Program-made: the position numbers and the translations under genes | Part shown: positions 1 through 5,397 of the stretch, one piece after another | Numbering within the stretch: position 1 is the stretch's first letter | How the letters are laid out: the number at the start of each line of letters is the position of its first letter | The notes under the pieces: model-generated | Seen by the model: only the letters and a program-made list of their open reading frames with translations | What the model was told of the DNA's origin: nothing | Database searches by the model: none | NCBI GenBank assembly: GCA_903850725.1 | Contig: CAINMG010000019.1 | Span: 1-5,514, forward strand | Length of the DNA stretch: 5,514 nt | Direction of reading: 5' to 3' | Origin: Candidatus Staskawiczbacteria bacterium | Lineage (GTDB): Bacteria; Patescibacteriota; Minisyncoccia; Minisyncoccales; Staskawiczbacteraceae

Positions 1-433
1 TACTATTTCTTGCATAATAAAAAAGTGGCTTACCATTTACAGTTTTAGATGAATAAATTGGATACTCTTGAACCATTTTGCCTTTAAAATATTTTAAATT
101 ATTTTGTATTTGCTTTTTAAAATCTTTTATAGAAGCAAATTTATTTTGTATATCTAAATCTACTTTGCAAATTTTCCCTAATATATCAAAAGTATCAGTA
201 CTAAAACCAAAAAGCACGCTAAAGCTATAAGTTTTATCTAAAGCTAAATATTTTTCTTTTTCTTTAATTTTTTTTCCAGACAATACAATCAAAACTCCAC
301 TAGCCATAGGATCTAACCTTCCAGCATATGTCATAGGCAAATTTAAATATTTTGGATTATTCTTCTTAAAATTTTGGATTGCTCCCAGCGGAGTTTCTCC
401 TTCTTTTTTATGTAACACAATTACTTCTTTCAT
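1..433 (-). CDS. truB: tRNA pseudouridine synthase B (TruB), N-terminal part, runs off the left edge
   Basis: Probably converts U55 to pseudouridine in the T-loop of tRNAs, acting in the cytoplasm. The 144 visible residues start at ATG 433-431; an in-frame TAA lies a short way upstream with no other start between. The catalytic block is at residues 35-48 (TYAGRLDPMASGVL), with the presumed catalytic Asp at position 41. Bacterial TruB usually has GHTGTLDP here, so the His-Thr part is replaced by Tyr-Ala and an Arg precedes LDP. From memory this variant is common in Parcubacteria. Further TruB blocks follow: LDKTYSFSVLFGFSTDTFD with a following Gly, then YPIYSSKTVNGKPLFYYAR, the counterpart of the PPxYSAxKxxGxxxYxxAR block. 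The C-terminal part, and any PUA domain, is outside the window. There is no Shine-Dalgarno. It lies downstream of the repeat-borne terminator and so is probably transcribed on its own. The family call is firm; the exact substrate is inferred. Confidence 0.88.
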   Translation of the reverse strand, partial: MKEVIVLHKKEGETPLGAIQNFKKNNPKYLNLPMTYAGRLDPMASGVLIVLSGKKIKEKEKYLALDKTYSFSVLFGFSTDTFDILGKICKVDLDIQNKFASIKDFKKQIQNNLKYFKGKMVQEYPIYSSKTVNGKPLFYYARNS

Positions 434-439
434 TTTTTT

Positions 440-468
440 ATAATATTTATCTCTATTTCTTTAGTTAA
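440..468 (-). promoter_or_regulatory. Possible truB promoter giving a leaderless mRNA
   Basis: On the minus strand, TTAACT (468-463) and TATTAT (445-440) are separated by exactly 17 bp. The -10 box ends only six bases before the ATG at 433, so initiation at the usual distance would fall on or next to the start codon. This fits the absence of a Shine-Dalgarno. In such AT-rich DNA a chance match is quite possible. Confidence 0.35.
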
Positions 469-479
469 TTCATTCTAAC

Positions 480-508
480 AAAAACCACTTAAATTAAAAG
501 TGGTTTTT
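480..508 (-). terminator. Hairpin terminator after the zinc-ribbon gene pair (inside repeat copy 1)
   Basis: An 11-bp perfect stem (AAAAACCACTT pairing with AAGTGGTTTTT) encloses a 7-nt loop. Because the stem is bounded by A and T runs, it can act in both directions. On the minus strand it lies 166 bases beyond the stop of the gene at 675-2366 and just before truB, so it probably separates the two transcription units. Only about four of the pairs are G-C, so it is a weak to moderate terminator. Confidence 0.65.
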
Positions 509-531
509 CGTGAAAACTTATTACGTAGCGC
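480..531. repeat. 52-bp exact direct repeat, copy 1
   Basis: These 52 bases are identical, in the same orientation, to 4962-5013. The first 29 bases form a terminator-like hairpin. The remaining 23 (cgtgaaaacttattacgtag plus cgc) have no obvious function. Beyond the exact block a weaker resemblance continues: gctgttggaac here against gcagttagaac in copy 2, at a similar distance. The two copies bracket the zinc-ribbon pair and ygjV. This could be a dispersed terminator-bearing repeat, the end of an unrecognised element, or the trace of a segmental duplication. Confidence 0.9.
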
Positions 532-555
532 ACCATCGTGGACGCTGTTGGAACT

Positions 556-579
556 ATAATCCGCCAGCACGAGGATTAT
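556..579. repeat. Inverted repeat (7-bp stem, 10-nt loop) beside repeat copy 1
   Basis: ATAATCC at 556-562 is perfectly complementary to GGATTAT at 573-579 around a 10-base loop. It lies in the 3' region of the zinc-ribbon transcript, upstream of the terminator on the minus strand. No T-run follows it, so it is not itself a standard terminator. It may be an RNA fold or protein site. A different hairpin sits at a comparable place beside copy 2. Confidence 0.4.
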
Positions 580-674
580 TTGCATATTCCTGACCTCAGC
601 AAAATTGAGTAATGTTATTATTTTTTCCCTCTTATTCAAGTGAGTCGGAGATTTTAAGGTTTATAGAGCATTAA

Positions 675-2366
675 TCAAGCTACTTCTGCATTATAGCATT
701 GTTCGCAATAAACAATTTCAGGTCTGTCTGGTGCATAACTTGTTTCAAACTCATTTTGACATCCCGGTTTCATACATTTTCTATGCCAGAGTTTGGCCGG
801 GTTTCGCCAAGCAAACCTGCTGTAATGCCTGCAATTTTGACATATTCTTGGTAATGGAATTTTAAGGAGTTTGTGAAATTGTAATTCTTGTTGAGTAATT
901 TTAAAAACTTTTGCGCACTCGTGACTGCAGTTACCTTCATGGCCACAACTAATAATTTCGCTAGTTATGCTTTCATTCACATCGTTAATATCATCTGGCA
1001 CATTATTACTCTGCATCGTTACATTAAAATTTTTCTCTTTTGGTTCACGCCAAACCAAACCACGTTTTTGGACTTCTTCTTTTGTTAGAGGAAAATGCTC
1101 GAAAGCAAACGATTCGTTATAAGCCAAAGGGCTCATTTTCATTGGAAAAAATTCGCCATATTCACCGGTTAACTTCATATGTTCAATAATTTTAGGCACA
1201 AGAGCTTCGTATTCTTCTTTGGTATATTGTTTGTTTAAAATGCAATACTCTTTTTTTCTTACTGAAATACAGCCGAATAGATTTGAAGAACTTTGGCATT
1301 GAAGACAATATTTTAAATTTGAGTTTTGAGGATAACAATATGCAGAAAATGACACATTGTACGCACCATCACCTACAACCAAAGAATCGTAAATTAATTC
1401 TGCTCCACTCCCAAAATTGCTGTGGTCATACGAGTCTTTAGCTGGACCTAAAGTGAAATTTTGACAGTATTTTACATTTTCAGCTCCAATAATTCTCCAG
1501 CAATTTTTAGCATCTTTTGAATTATAAATATAATCACCGGAAACATTTGTATTATGTCTTCCGTGGATAAATTTATTTGGAAATTGCATCCAGTGATTTA
1601 TTGCTTTTTCTCGCATAGCTTCAACACCAGTTCTTGAATTTACTTTAAACTCTTTTATTTTTTCTTGATATTCTTCCTTTGAATACGCTTGATTAAAAAT
1701 ATAATAAGATTTATTTTTTAAATTACAGCATCCAAAACAGTTATTACAACCAACACAATTTTTACAAAACAAAATTTCACTACACCCATCGCAACCTACA
1801 GAATATAACGCTTTATAGCACTTATTTACATCAAAACAATCATAACAAAGTTCAGATTCGTTATAGTTATGGCAATCAAAAATATCTTTGGATTTTGATC
1901 CCCAAACAGAATTTGCAGAATTTTCCACATAAGATATTCCAAAAGAAAGATAGCAATCTTTAGGTGCTGTGGCATTCATGCAATAATCACTATTAACTTG
2001 CCAGACAAGGTTTCTTGCCATAAGTGGAACTTGATTCATAAGTTCTTTAAACTGTTCAAAAAATGGTTTTGAAAAATCATAATCTTTGCCATACTCTAAC
2101 GGATCCCACGAATCTGAATACCACTCTTCCACTCCCATTATTTTGACAGGGGCGTCTTCGTGAAACATAGAAAAAATTTCCTTTCCGTGGATATCTTTTT
2201 TACGCAAGAGGTGCCACTCGTTACGCAAAGCAAATCGTCTTTGCATTCTGCAATCAGGACACAGTGTTGGAGCAGGAACTTTCATTTTTTCATAGAAATC
2301 AAAATCCTCAGACTCAATGATAAAATCTTTTTTACATTTTTGGCAATTTTTTGTTTGTGAATCCAT
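675..2366 (-). CDS. Cysteine-rich multi-zinc-ribbon protein, paralogue A (function unknown)
   Basis: A 563-residue protein with 34 cysteines and no signal peptide or membrane segment, so probably cytoplasmic. Residues 8-39 form a treble-clef or zinc-ribbon unit (C8, C11, C36, C39; pattern CxxCxxxF...PxPxxCxxCR) resembling the zf-trcl type. The next ribbon is degenerate: positions 57, 60, 78 and 81 are Lys, His, Gly and Glu where paralogue B has Cys. The conserved WDPLxYGxxYDF segment follows. The centre (about 128-380) has short Cys/Tyr/Asn/Ser-rich stretches that could be solenoid rungs, and two copies of a YxIxNxxYxKEEY motif (221-233 and 374-386). The C-terminus repeats the first ribbon (C480, C484, C509, C512) and ends with a CxxxxC...YCEQCY ribbon (C531, C536, C554, C557). 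It ends in TGA and starts 21 nt after paralogue B without a Shine-Dalgarno, so the two are probably an operon. The role is unknown; zinc-dependent nucleic-acid or protein binding is a guess. Confidence 0.85.
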   Translation of the reverse strand: MDSQTKNCQKCKKDFIIESEDFDFYEKMKVPAPTLCPDCRMQRRFALRNEWHLLRKKDIHGKEIFSMFHEDAPVKIMGVEEWYSDSWDPLEYGKDYDFSKPFFEQFKELMNQVPLMARNLVWQVNSDYCMNATAPKDCYLSFGISYVENSANSVWGSKSKDIFDCHNYNESELCYDCFDVNKCYKALYSVGCDGCSEILFCKNCVGCNNCFGCCNLKNKSYYIFNQAYSKEEYQEKIKEFKVNSRTGVEAMREKAINHWMQFPNKFIHGRHNTNVSGDYIYNSKDAKNCWRIIGAENVKYCQNFTLGPAKDSYDHSNFGSGAELIYDSLVVGDGAYNVSFSAYCYPQNSNLKYCLQCQSSSNLFGCISVRKKEYCILNKQYTKEEYEALVPKIIEHMKLTGEYGEFFPMKMSPLAYNESFAFEHFPLTKEEVQKRGLVWREPKEKNFNVTMQSNNVPDDINDVNESITSEIISCGHEGNCSHECAKVFKITQQELQFHKLLKIPLPRICQNCRHYSRFAWRNPAKLWHRKCMKPGCQNEFETSYAPDRPEIVYCEQCYNAEVA

Positions 2367-2387
2367 ATTTTTAAAATTTTTTAAAAA

Positions 2388-4112
2388 TTACACTACTTCT
2401 TGTTGATAACAACTTTCACAATAAACTATTTCCGGCCTTTCGGGCGCATAACTGGTTTCAATTTCCTTATTACACTTTGCGCAATTGCGTGGAAATAGTT
2501 TAACTGGATTACGATTTTTAGTGCGTTGATAGTGCCTACAATTAGGACATAATCTTGGCAATGGTATATTTTGGGATTTATAAAATTGGAGTTCTTGCGA
2601 AATTATTCTAAATGCAACTGTGCATTGTTCGTTACATTCACCCTTGTGGGCACATTCAATAATTTGTGAGGTTATATCATCTTTCACATCAAGACTGCTA
2701 TCTGGCAAATCTTGTAATTTAAGTGTAATTTTATAATTTTTTTCTTTCGGTTCTTTCCAAGAGAGCCCCCGTGTTTCCGCTTCTTGTTTTGTTAAAGGAA
2801 AAAACTCTTGGGCAGAAGTTTCGTTATAGCTAAACTGCGAAATTTCTGTTGGGAAAAATTCTCCATATTTATATATTCTGCCTTTTTTATCTATATAAGG
2901 CATTTCATTCATATGTACAATAATTTTAGGCACAAGCTCTTCGTATTCTTCTTTTGTATATTGCTTATTTAAAATACAGTAACTTTTATTACGCACATTA
3001 GCGCAACCAAATAGATTACTATTGTTACCATTACAATAAATACTATAAAAAATATCACGACCCCCCGCAACAATCGTAGTGCTTGCTATAATATTATTGA
3101 TATCTTTTCCACAACTCATTGTTTCATAAGTGTTCTGCACATTTTTACCAAATTGCGTAAAATCATAACAATCTTTATTGCCACCAAGTATCATCCACAT
3201 ACAATACTTACAATACTCTGATGCTGTTACAATAAAAGAATTATTAACATATTTAGAATTAGAAATATAATCTCCACTTGAATTTAAATTTTTTATTCCG
3301 TGCATGTATTTATTGGGAAATTTTAACCAAAATTCAGCAATTTTTTTCTTAATTTCCTCAACCGCTGCATATGAACTCAAATCAAATTGAGCAATTTTAT
3401 TTTGATAGTCCTCTTTTGAAAACTTTTCATTAAAAATACAGTATTGCTGATTTCTTAAATTAATGCATCCAAAACAATTTGAACAGCCGGAAAGATTTTT
3501 TGAAAACCAAATATTGTGAGAATTTTCGCAATCCACAGAATAATAAATTTGATAGCATTTAGTGCAATTTAAACTTTCATAAGCTAATTCCACGATTTCT
3601 AACATCGTTGAGTCAAAACAATCTTTTGAGTGTTCAATTTCCTCGGAATAAACACAATTTTCATCATAATCTGAATTAAAAAGATAGTAGCAATTTTTAA
3701 GTGCATGATTCATATTTACAAAATTAGTATTCTCTAGAGTATGGTACATACCAAAAAAATTCTGGTGAGGCACTTTTCTCATTAACTCACAAAACTGTTC
3801 TAAAAATGGTCGGGAAAAATCGTATCCTTGTCCGTAGCTTAGTGGATCCCATTTATCTGACCACCAACATTCACCACAATAATTAACGATGCCACTACCC
3901 TTATCGTACATAGTAATGGTATCTTTTCCGCAAAGATCACATAACCTTTTATATAAAGTCCTTTCATTACGAAAAGTCAATCTTCTTTGCAATCTGCAAT
4001 CAGAACAAAAAGTTGGTGCAGGCACTTTCATTTTTTCGTAGAAATTGAAGTCCTCTAGCTCAATTACAAAATCTTTTTTGCAATTTTGACACTGTTTTGT
4101 TTCTTGGTTCAT
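2388..4112 (-). CDS. Cysteine-rich multi-zinc-ribbon protein, paralogue B (function unknown)
   Basis: A 574-residue paralogue of the downstream gene; 36 of the first 50 residues are identical, and similarity runs the full length. It has 35 cysteines and all four ribbons look intact: C8/C11/C36/C39; C58/C61/C79/C82 (RLCDLCGK...YCGECWWSD); C493/C497/C522/C525 (C487 may also contribute); and C544/C547/C565/C568 (CAKC...YAPERPEIVYCESCY). Between about 130 and 385 lie degenerate Cys/Asn/Tyr-rich rungs, with the YCIxNxxxxKExY motif at 224-236 and again at 378-390, showing internal duplication. No signal peptide or transmembrane helix is visible, so it is probably cytoplasmic. The ATG at 4112-4110 has only an AT-rich leader. 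It is the first gene of the probable two-gene unit, preceded by the ygjV terminator and a candidate promoter. I recognise the type as a CPR-style zinc-ribbon protein but know no function for it. Confidence 0.86.
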   Translation of the reverse strand: MNQETKQCQNCKKDFVIELEDFNFYEKMKVPAPTFCSDCRLQRRLTFRNERTLYKRLCDLCGKDTITMYDKGSGIVNYCGECWWSDKWDPLSYGQGYDFSRPFLEQFCELMRKVPHQNFFGMYHTLENTNFVNMNHALKNCYYLFNSDYDENCVYSEEIEHSKDCFDSTMLEIVELAYESLNCTKCYQIYYSVDCENSHNIWFSKNLSGCSNCFGCINLRNQQYCIFNEKFSKEDYQNKIAQFDLSSYAAVEEIKKKIAEFWLKFPNKYMHGIKNLNSSGDYISNSKYVNNSFIVTASEYCKYCMWMILGGNKDCYDFTQFGKNVQNTYETMSCGKDINNIIASTTIVAGGRDIFYSIYCNGNNSNLFGCANVRNKSYCILNKQYTKEEYEELVPKIIVHMNEMPYIDKKGRIYKYGEFFPTEISQFSYNETSAQEFFPLTKQEAETRGLSWKEPKEKNYKITLKLQDLPDSSLDVKDDITSQIIECAHKGECNEQCTVAFRIISQELQFYKSQNIPLPRLCPNCRHYQRTKNRNPVKLFPRNCAKCNKEIETSYAPERPEIVYCESCYQQEVV

Positions 4113-4135
4113 AATTTTTATTATTTAATTACTTT

Positions 4136-4164
4136 AATTTACTCTTTTTTATGAGAAAATTCAA
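4136..4164 (-). promoter_or_regulatory. Candidate promoter of the zinc-ribbon gene pair
   Basis: Minus-strand TTGAAT (4164-4159) and TAAATT (4141-4136) are spaced by 17 bp. Each matches the sigma70 consensus at four of six positions. Initiation would leave a leader of only about 15-20 nt, which agrees with the missing Shine-Dalgarno. It begins right after the T-run of the ygjV terminator, a sensible place for a new transcription unit. AT-rich background makes this uncertain. Confidence 0.35.
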
Positions 4165-4170
4165 GGTAAT

Positions 4171-4205
4171 AAAAAAGCCTGCTGAAATTCCCAATAGCAG
4201 CAGGC
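4171..4205 (-). terminator. Strong intrinsic terminator of ygjV
   Basis: Read on the minus strand, GCCTGCTG pairs with CAGCAGGC (8 bp, mostly G-C) around a 13-nt loop and is followed directly by six T. It begins 33 bases after the ygjV stop codon. An outer inverted repeat (tcaaggt at 4161-4167 with accttga at 4211-4217) encloses it and could extend the structure. Confidence 0.88.
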
Positions 4206-4238
4206 ATAGCACCTTGACAACTCGCCAAAACTCGGCTC

Positions 4239-4733
4239 CTATCTCCTTCTAAGACTGAGCAATGATGAACCAATGATAGCTAATTCGGCCAAGAATCCGC
4301 CATACGACTCTACTGACAAATCGTAAGAGATCCAGAATACCGAAGCCACCATAGCAAGCACCCTTATCCGTTGTTCTTTGGTTTGCCACCTCGAAATCGT
4401 GGCAGTCCAAACACCAAACAGGGCAAAGATGCTAAATATACCCTCCCAGACAAGTGCTGTAGCCACAGCTTGCACTACAAACACAAATGTTGTGAAAATC
4501 CATGTGTTTACGAATCTCCACTTGTCTTTGTTGAGTAGGCAAACTGCAACAACAATGCCAACGGAAACTATGAGTGTACCCGTCCATGCGCAAAGCAAGG
4601 AAAAGTGCAACACCCACAGACTCATAGCAATTATCTGAACGATCAAAATCCGTGCCCTGCTTTTCCCATGGAACGATGCCACATGGAACAACAGGGCCAA
4701 AAGGGCGATACCTTGAACGAAAATAAAGAACAT
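4239..4733 (-). CDS. ygjV: YgjV-family inner-membrane protein
   Basis: A 164-residue, very hydrophobic protein with about six predicted membrane segments (roughly 2-22, 27-48, 51-67, 75-95, 97-113, 123-138, with a further hydrophobic stretch at 144-160), so a cytoplasmic-membrane protein. It resembles the YgjV family in length, in the early WVLHFSLLCAWTG block (HFxLLGxY in E. coli) and in the C-terminal order GxxxxxxSRW...RxxxM...W..Y......GGxxxE, which parallels E. coli YgjV from memory. The family has no established biochemical role that I know of. The ATG is supported by a GAGGTG five bases upstream and by a near-consensus promoter. It is flanked by terminators on both sides, so it is probably monocistronic. 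Its DNA is clearly richer in GC (42% and 50% in two 60-base samples near its ends) than the zinc-ribbon genes, suggesting different ancestry or transfer. It ends in TAG with an Arg-Arg-Arg tail. Confidence 0.8.
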   Translation of the reverse strand: MFFIFVQGIALLALLFHVASFHGKSRARILIVQIIAMSLWVLHFSLLCAWTGTLIVSVGIVVAVCLLNKDKWRFVNTWIFTTFVFVVQAVATALVWEGIFSIFALFGVWTATISRWQTKEQRIRVLAMVASVFWISYDLSVESYGGFLAELAIIGSSLLSLRRR

Positions 4734-4738
4734 GTGAA

Positions 4739-4744
4739 CACCTC
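4739..4744 (-). promoter_or_regulatory. Shine-Dalgarno of ygjV
   Basis: GAGGTG on the minus strand, five bases before the ATG. It fixes the ygjV start. It stands out because the other three starts in the window have no comparable site. Confidence 0.8.
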
Positions 4745-4783
4745 GTGATGCAAGGGTGGTAAATTTCCGAAACAGTATATTCT

Positions 4784-4812
4784 ATTGTATCATATTTTTA
4801 ATTGTTTGTCAA
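4784..4812 (-). promoter_or_regulatory. Near-consensus sigma70-type promoter for ygjV
   Basis: Minus-strand TTGACA (4812-4807, perfect -35) and TACAAT (4789-4784, one mismatch to TATAAT) are separated by the ideal 17 bp. Initiation would be expected near 4777, giving a leader of about 43 nt that includes the Shine-Dalgarno. No operator is obvious, so strong constitutive expression is a reasonable inference. Confidence 0.82.
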
Positions 4813-4826
4813 TATGTTGACGAACT

Positions 4827-4852
4827 AAAAAACGAGCTTTTATACTCGTTTT
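4827..4852 (-). terminator. Hairpin terminator upstream of the ygjV promoter
   Basis: AAAACGAG (4829-4836) pairs with CTCGTTTT (4845-4852) around an 8-nt loop. On the minus strand a T-run closes the stem and continues through 4827. It would block transcription entering from the right before the ygjV promoter. It could work in both directions. Confidence 0.6.
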
Positions 4853-4961
4853 GAATCCCCCACTTCCTGTTTTTTATTTAATTATTTAATTATACAACCA
4901 AAAAACCGTTTCGACAACTGTTTGTTCCAAAAAAAAGCGCGTTTAATTTTATCTATAACCA

Positions 4962-5013
4962 AAAAACCACTTAAATTAAAAGTGGTTTTTCGTGAAAACT
5001 TATTACGTAGCGC
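4962..5013. repeat. 52-bp exact direct repeat, copy 2
   Basis: Identical to 480-531 in the same orientation. It includes the AAAAACCACTT/AAGTGGTTTTT hairpin at 4962-4990 (7-nt loop) and the 23-base tail ending tacgtagcgc. Here the preceding A-run has six bases instead of five. On the minus strand the hairpin plus T-run would be a weak terminator, but it already lies downstream of the Nudix terminator at 5086-5112 and no intact gene precedes it. That redundancy suggests the repeat is here as a repeat rather than as a dedicated terminator. Confidence 0.9.
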
Positions 5014-5031
5014 GAACGATGGGATGCAGTT

Positions 5032-5057
5032 AGAACATGGTTCTGGGAAAACTTCCC
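5032..5057. repeat. Two adjacent tight hairpins beside repeat copy 2
   Basis: AGAAC-ATG-GTTCT (5032-5044) and GGGAA-AAC-TTCCC (5045-5057) are two back-to-back 5-bp inverted repeats, each with a 3-base loop. Neither has a T-run. They lie in the part of the repeat surroundings that is only loosely similar to copy 1. They may be a DNA or RNA structural site; chance is not excluded. Confidence 0.4.
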
Positions 5058-5085
5058 CAATGTTGGAGTTGCAAATTTTTAGAAT

Positions 5086-5112
5086 AAAAAAAGCCCTTTC
5101 CGAAGATTGGGC
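5086..5112 (-). terminator. Intrinsic terminator of the Nudix gene remnant (UUCG tetraloop)
   Basis: Minus strand: GCCC and GGGC pair, two A-A mismatches follow, then TC-GA pairs close a C(UUCG)G tetraloop. Seven T follow immediately. It begins 18 bases after the Nudix stop codon. Its survival beside a broken gene suggests the truncation is recent. Confidence 0.75.
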
Positions 5113-5130
5113 AGGCACACAGCGTGAACA

Positions 5131-5394
5131 CTATATGCCATAAAATAACTTTATACACGCATCCATATCTGGGATGAGATTTATCCTTAGAGCTTCGGCC
5201 GGACTTAACCACCTATAAGCCTTATGCTCTTCAAGATTCAGTTGAACATCAGGCTTGGCGCCCAACTTAAGACTGAATATATGATAAACAAAGTCATAGG
5301 TTTTGTAGCAGACATAGAGCTTCCTAAAATAAACGAGTTTCTTGCGACTTGCATCAAACCCCGTTTCCTGCAGAAGTAAGGTGGTCTGCGTAAA
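5131..5394 (-). pseudogene. Nudix hydrolase, C-terminal remnant without start
   Basis: An open frame of 87 codons ends at TAG 5133-5131 and is bounded upstream by an in-frame TAG (5397-5395). It has no ATG before the very C-terminal end. It reads LLQETGF, the end of a Nudix box (family pattern GxxxxxExxxxxxxREUxEExGU), then FYV-like strand FRKLYVCYKTYDFVYHIFSL, then EEHKAYRWLSPAEAL and a final IPDMDACIKLFYG helix, typical of MutT-like Nudix proteins of about 150 residues. The N-terminal half and the Gly and catalytic REL part of the box are absent. Position -5 to -3 before LLQE reads TTL rather than a box, so the break lies inside the motif. No missing half was found in any frame as far as the window end. 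Its GC content is like that of ygjV. Its substrate cannot be told. It is almost certainly non-functional as a hydrolase. Confidence 0.75.
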
Positions 5395-5397
5395 CTA

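Larger units (their letters stand above)
4734..5130. other. Gene-free 397-base stretch between ygjV and the Nudix remnant
   Basis: It holds the ygjV Shine-Dalgarno and promoter, a hairpin terminator, about 100 bases of AT-rich DNA (4853-4961) in which I see only a short echo of AACCAAAAAACC at 4896 and 4957, repeat copy 2, two tight hairpins and the Nudix terminator. The open frames here run straight through terminators and the repeat, and are not credible genes. Confidence 0.7.

Noticed and set aside
475..585. 36-codon minus-strand ORF with GAGGT seven bases before its ATG, reading through repeat copy 1
   Set aside because: Its last part is the terminator hairpin, so most transcripts would end before the stop codon. 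The matching frame at copy 2 diverges without a synonymous bias, so the shared peptide simply reflects the shared DNA repeat.
888..1088. Plus-strand open frame of 66 codons
   Set aside because: Antisense to the well-supported zinc-ribbon gene A, with low-complexity hydrophobic content and no start signals.
2160..2360. Plus-strand open frame of 66 codons
   Set aside because: Lies opposite the conserved N-terminus of gene A; no family resemblance.
4378..4638. Open frames overlapping ygjV on both strands
   Set aside because: The ygjV frame has family similarity, a Shine-Dalgarno and a promoter; the overlapping frames have none of these.
4851..4870. tRNA T-arm-like string (ttttgaatcccccacttcc)
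   Set aside because: The 5' half of the T-stem and the conserved loop C are missing, and no cloverleaf can be built from the flanks.
480..5035. Integron attC sites or a CRISPR array as the explanation of the repeats
   Set aside because: No proper GTTRRRY/RYYYAAC core pairs and no integrase are visible. Only two copies lie 4.5 kb apart, without spacers.
4882..5212. Several open frames on both strands across copy 2 of the repeat
   Set aside because: They run through two terminators and the repeat and resemble no protein.
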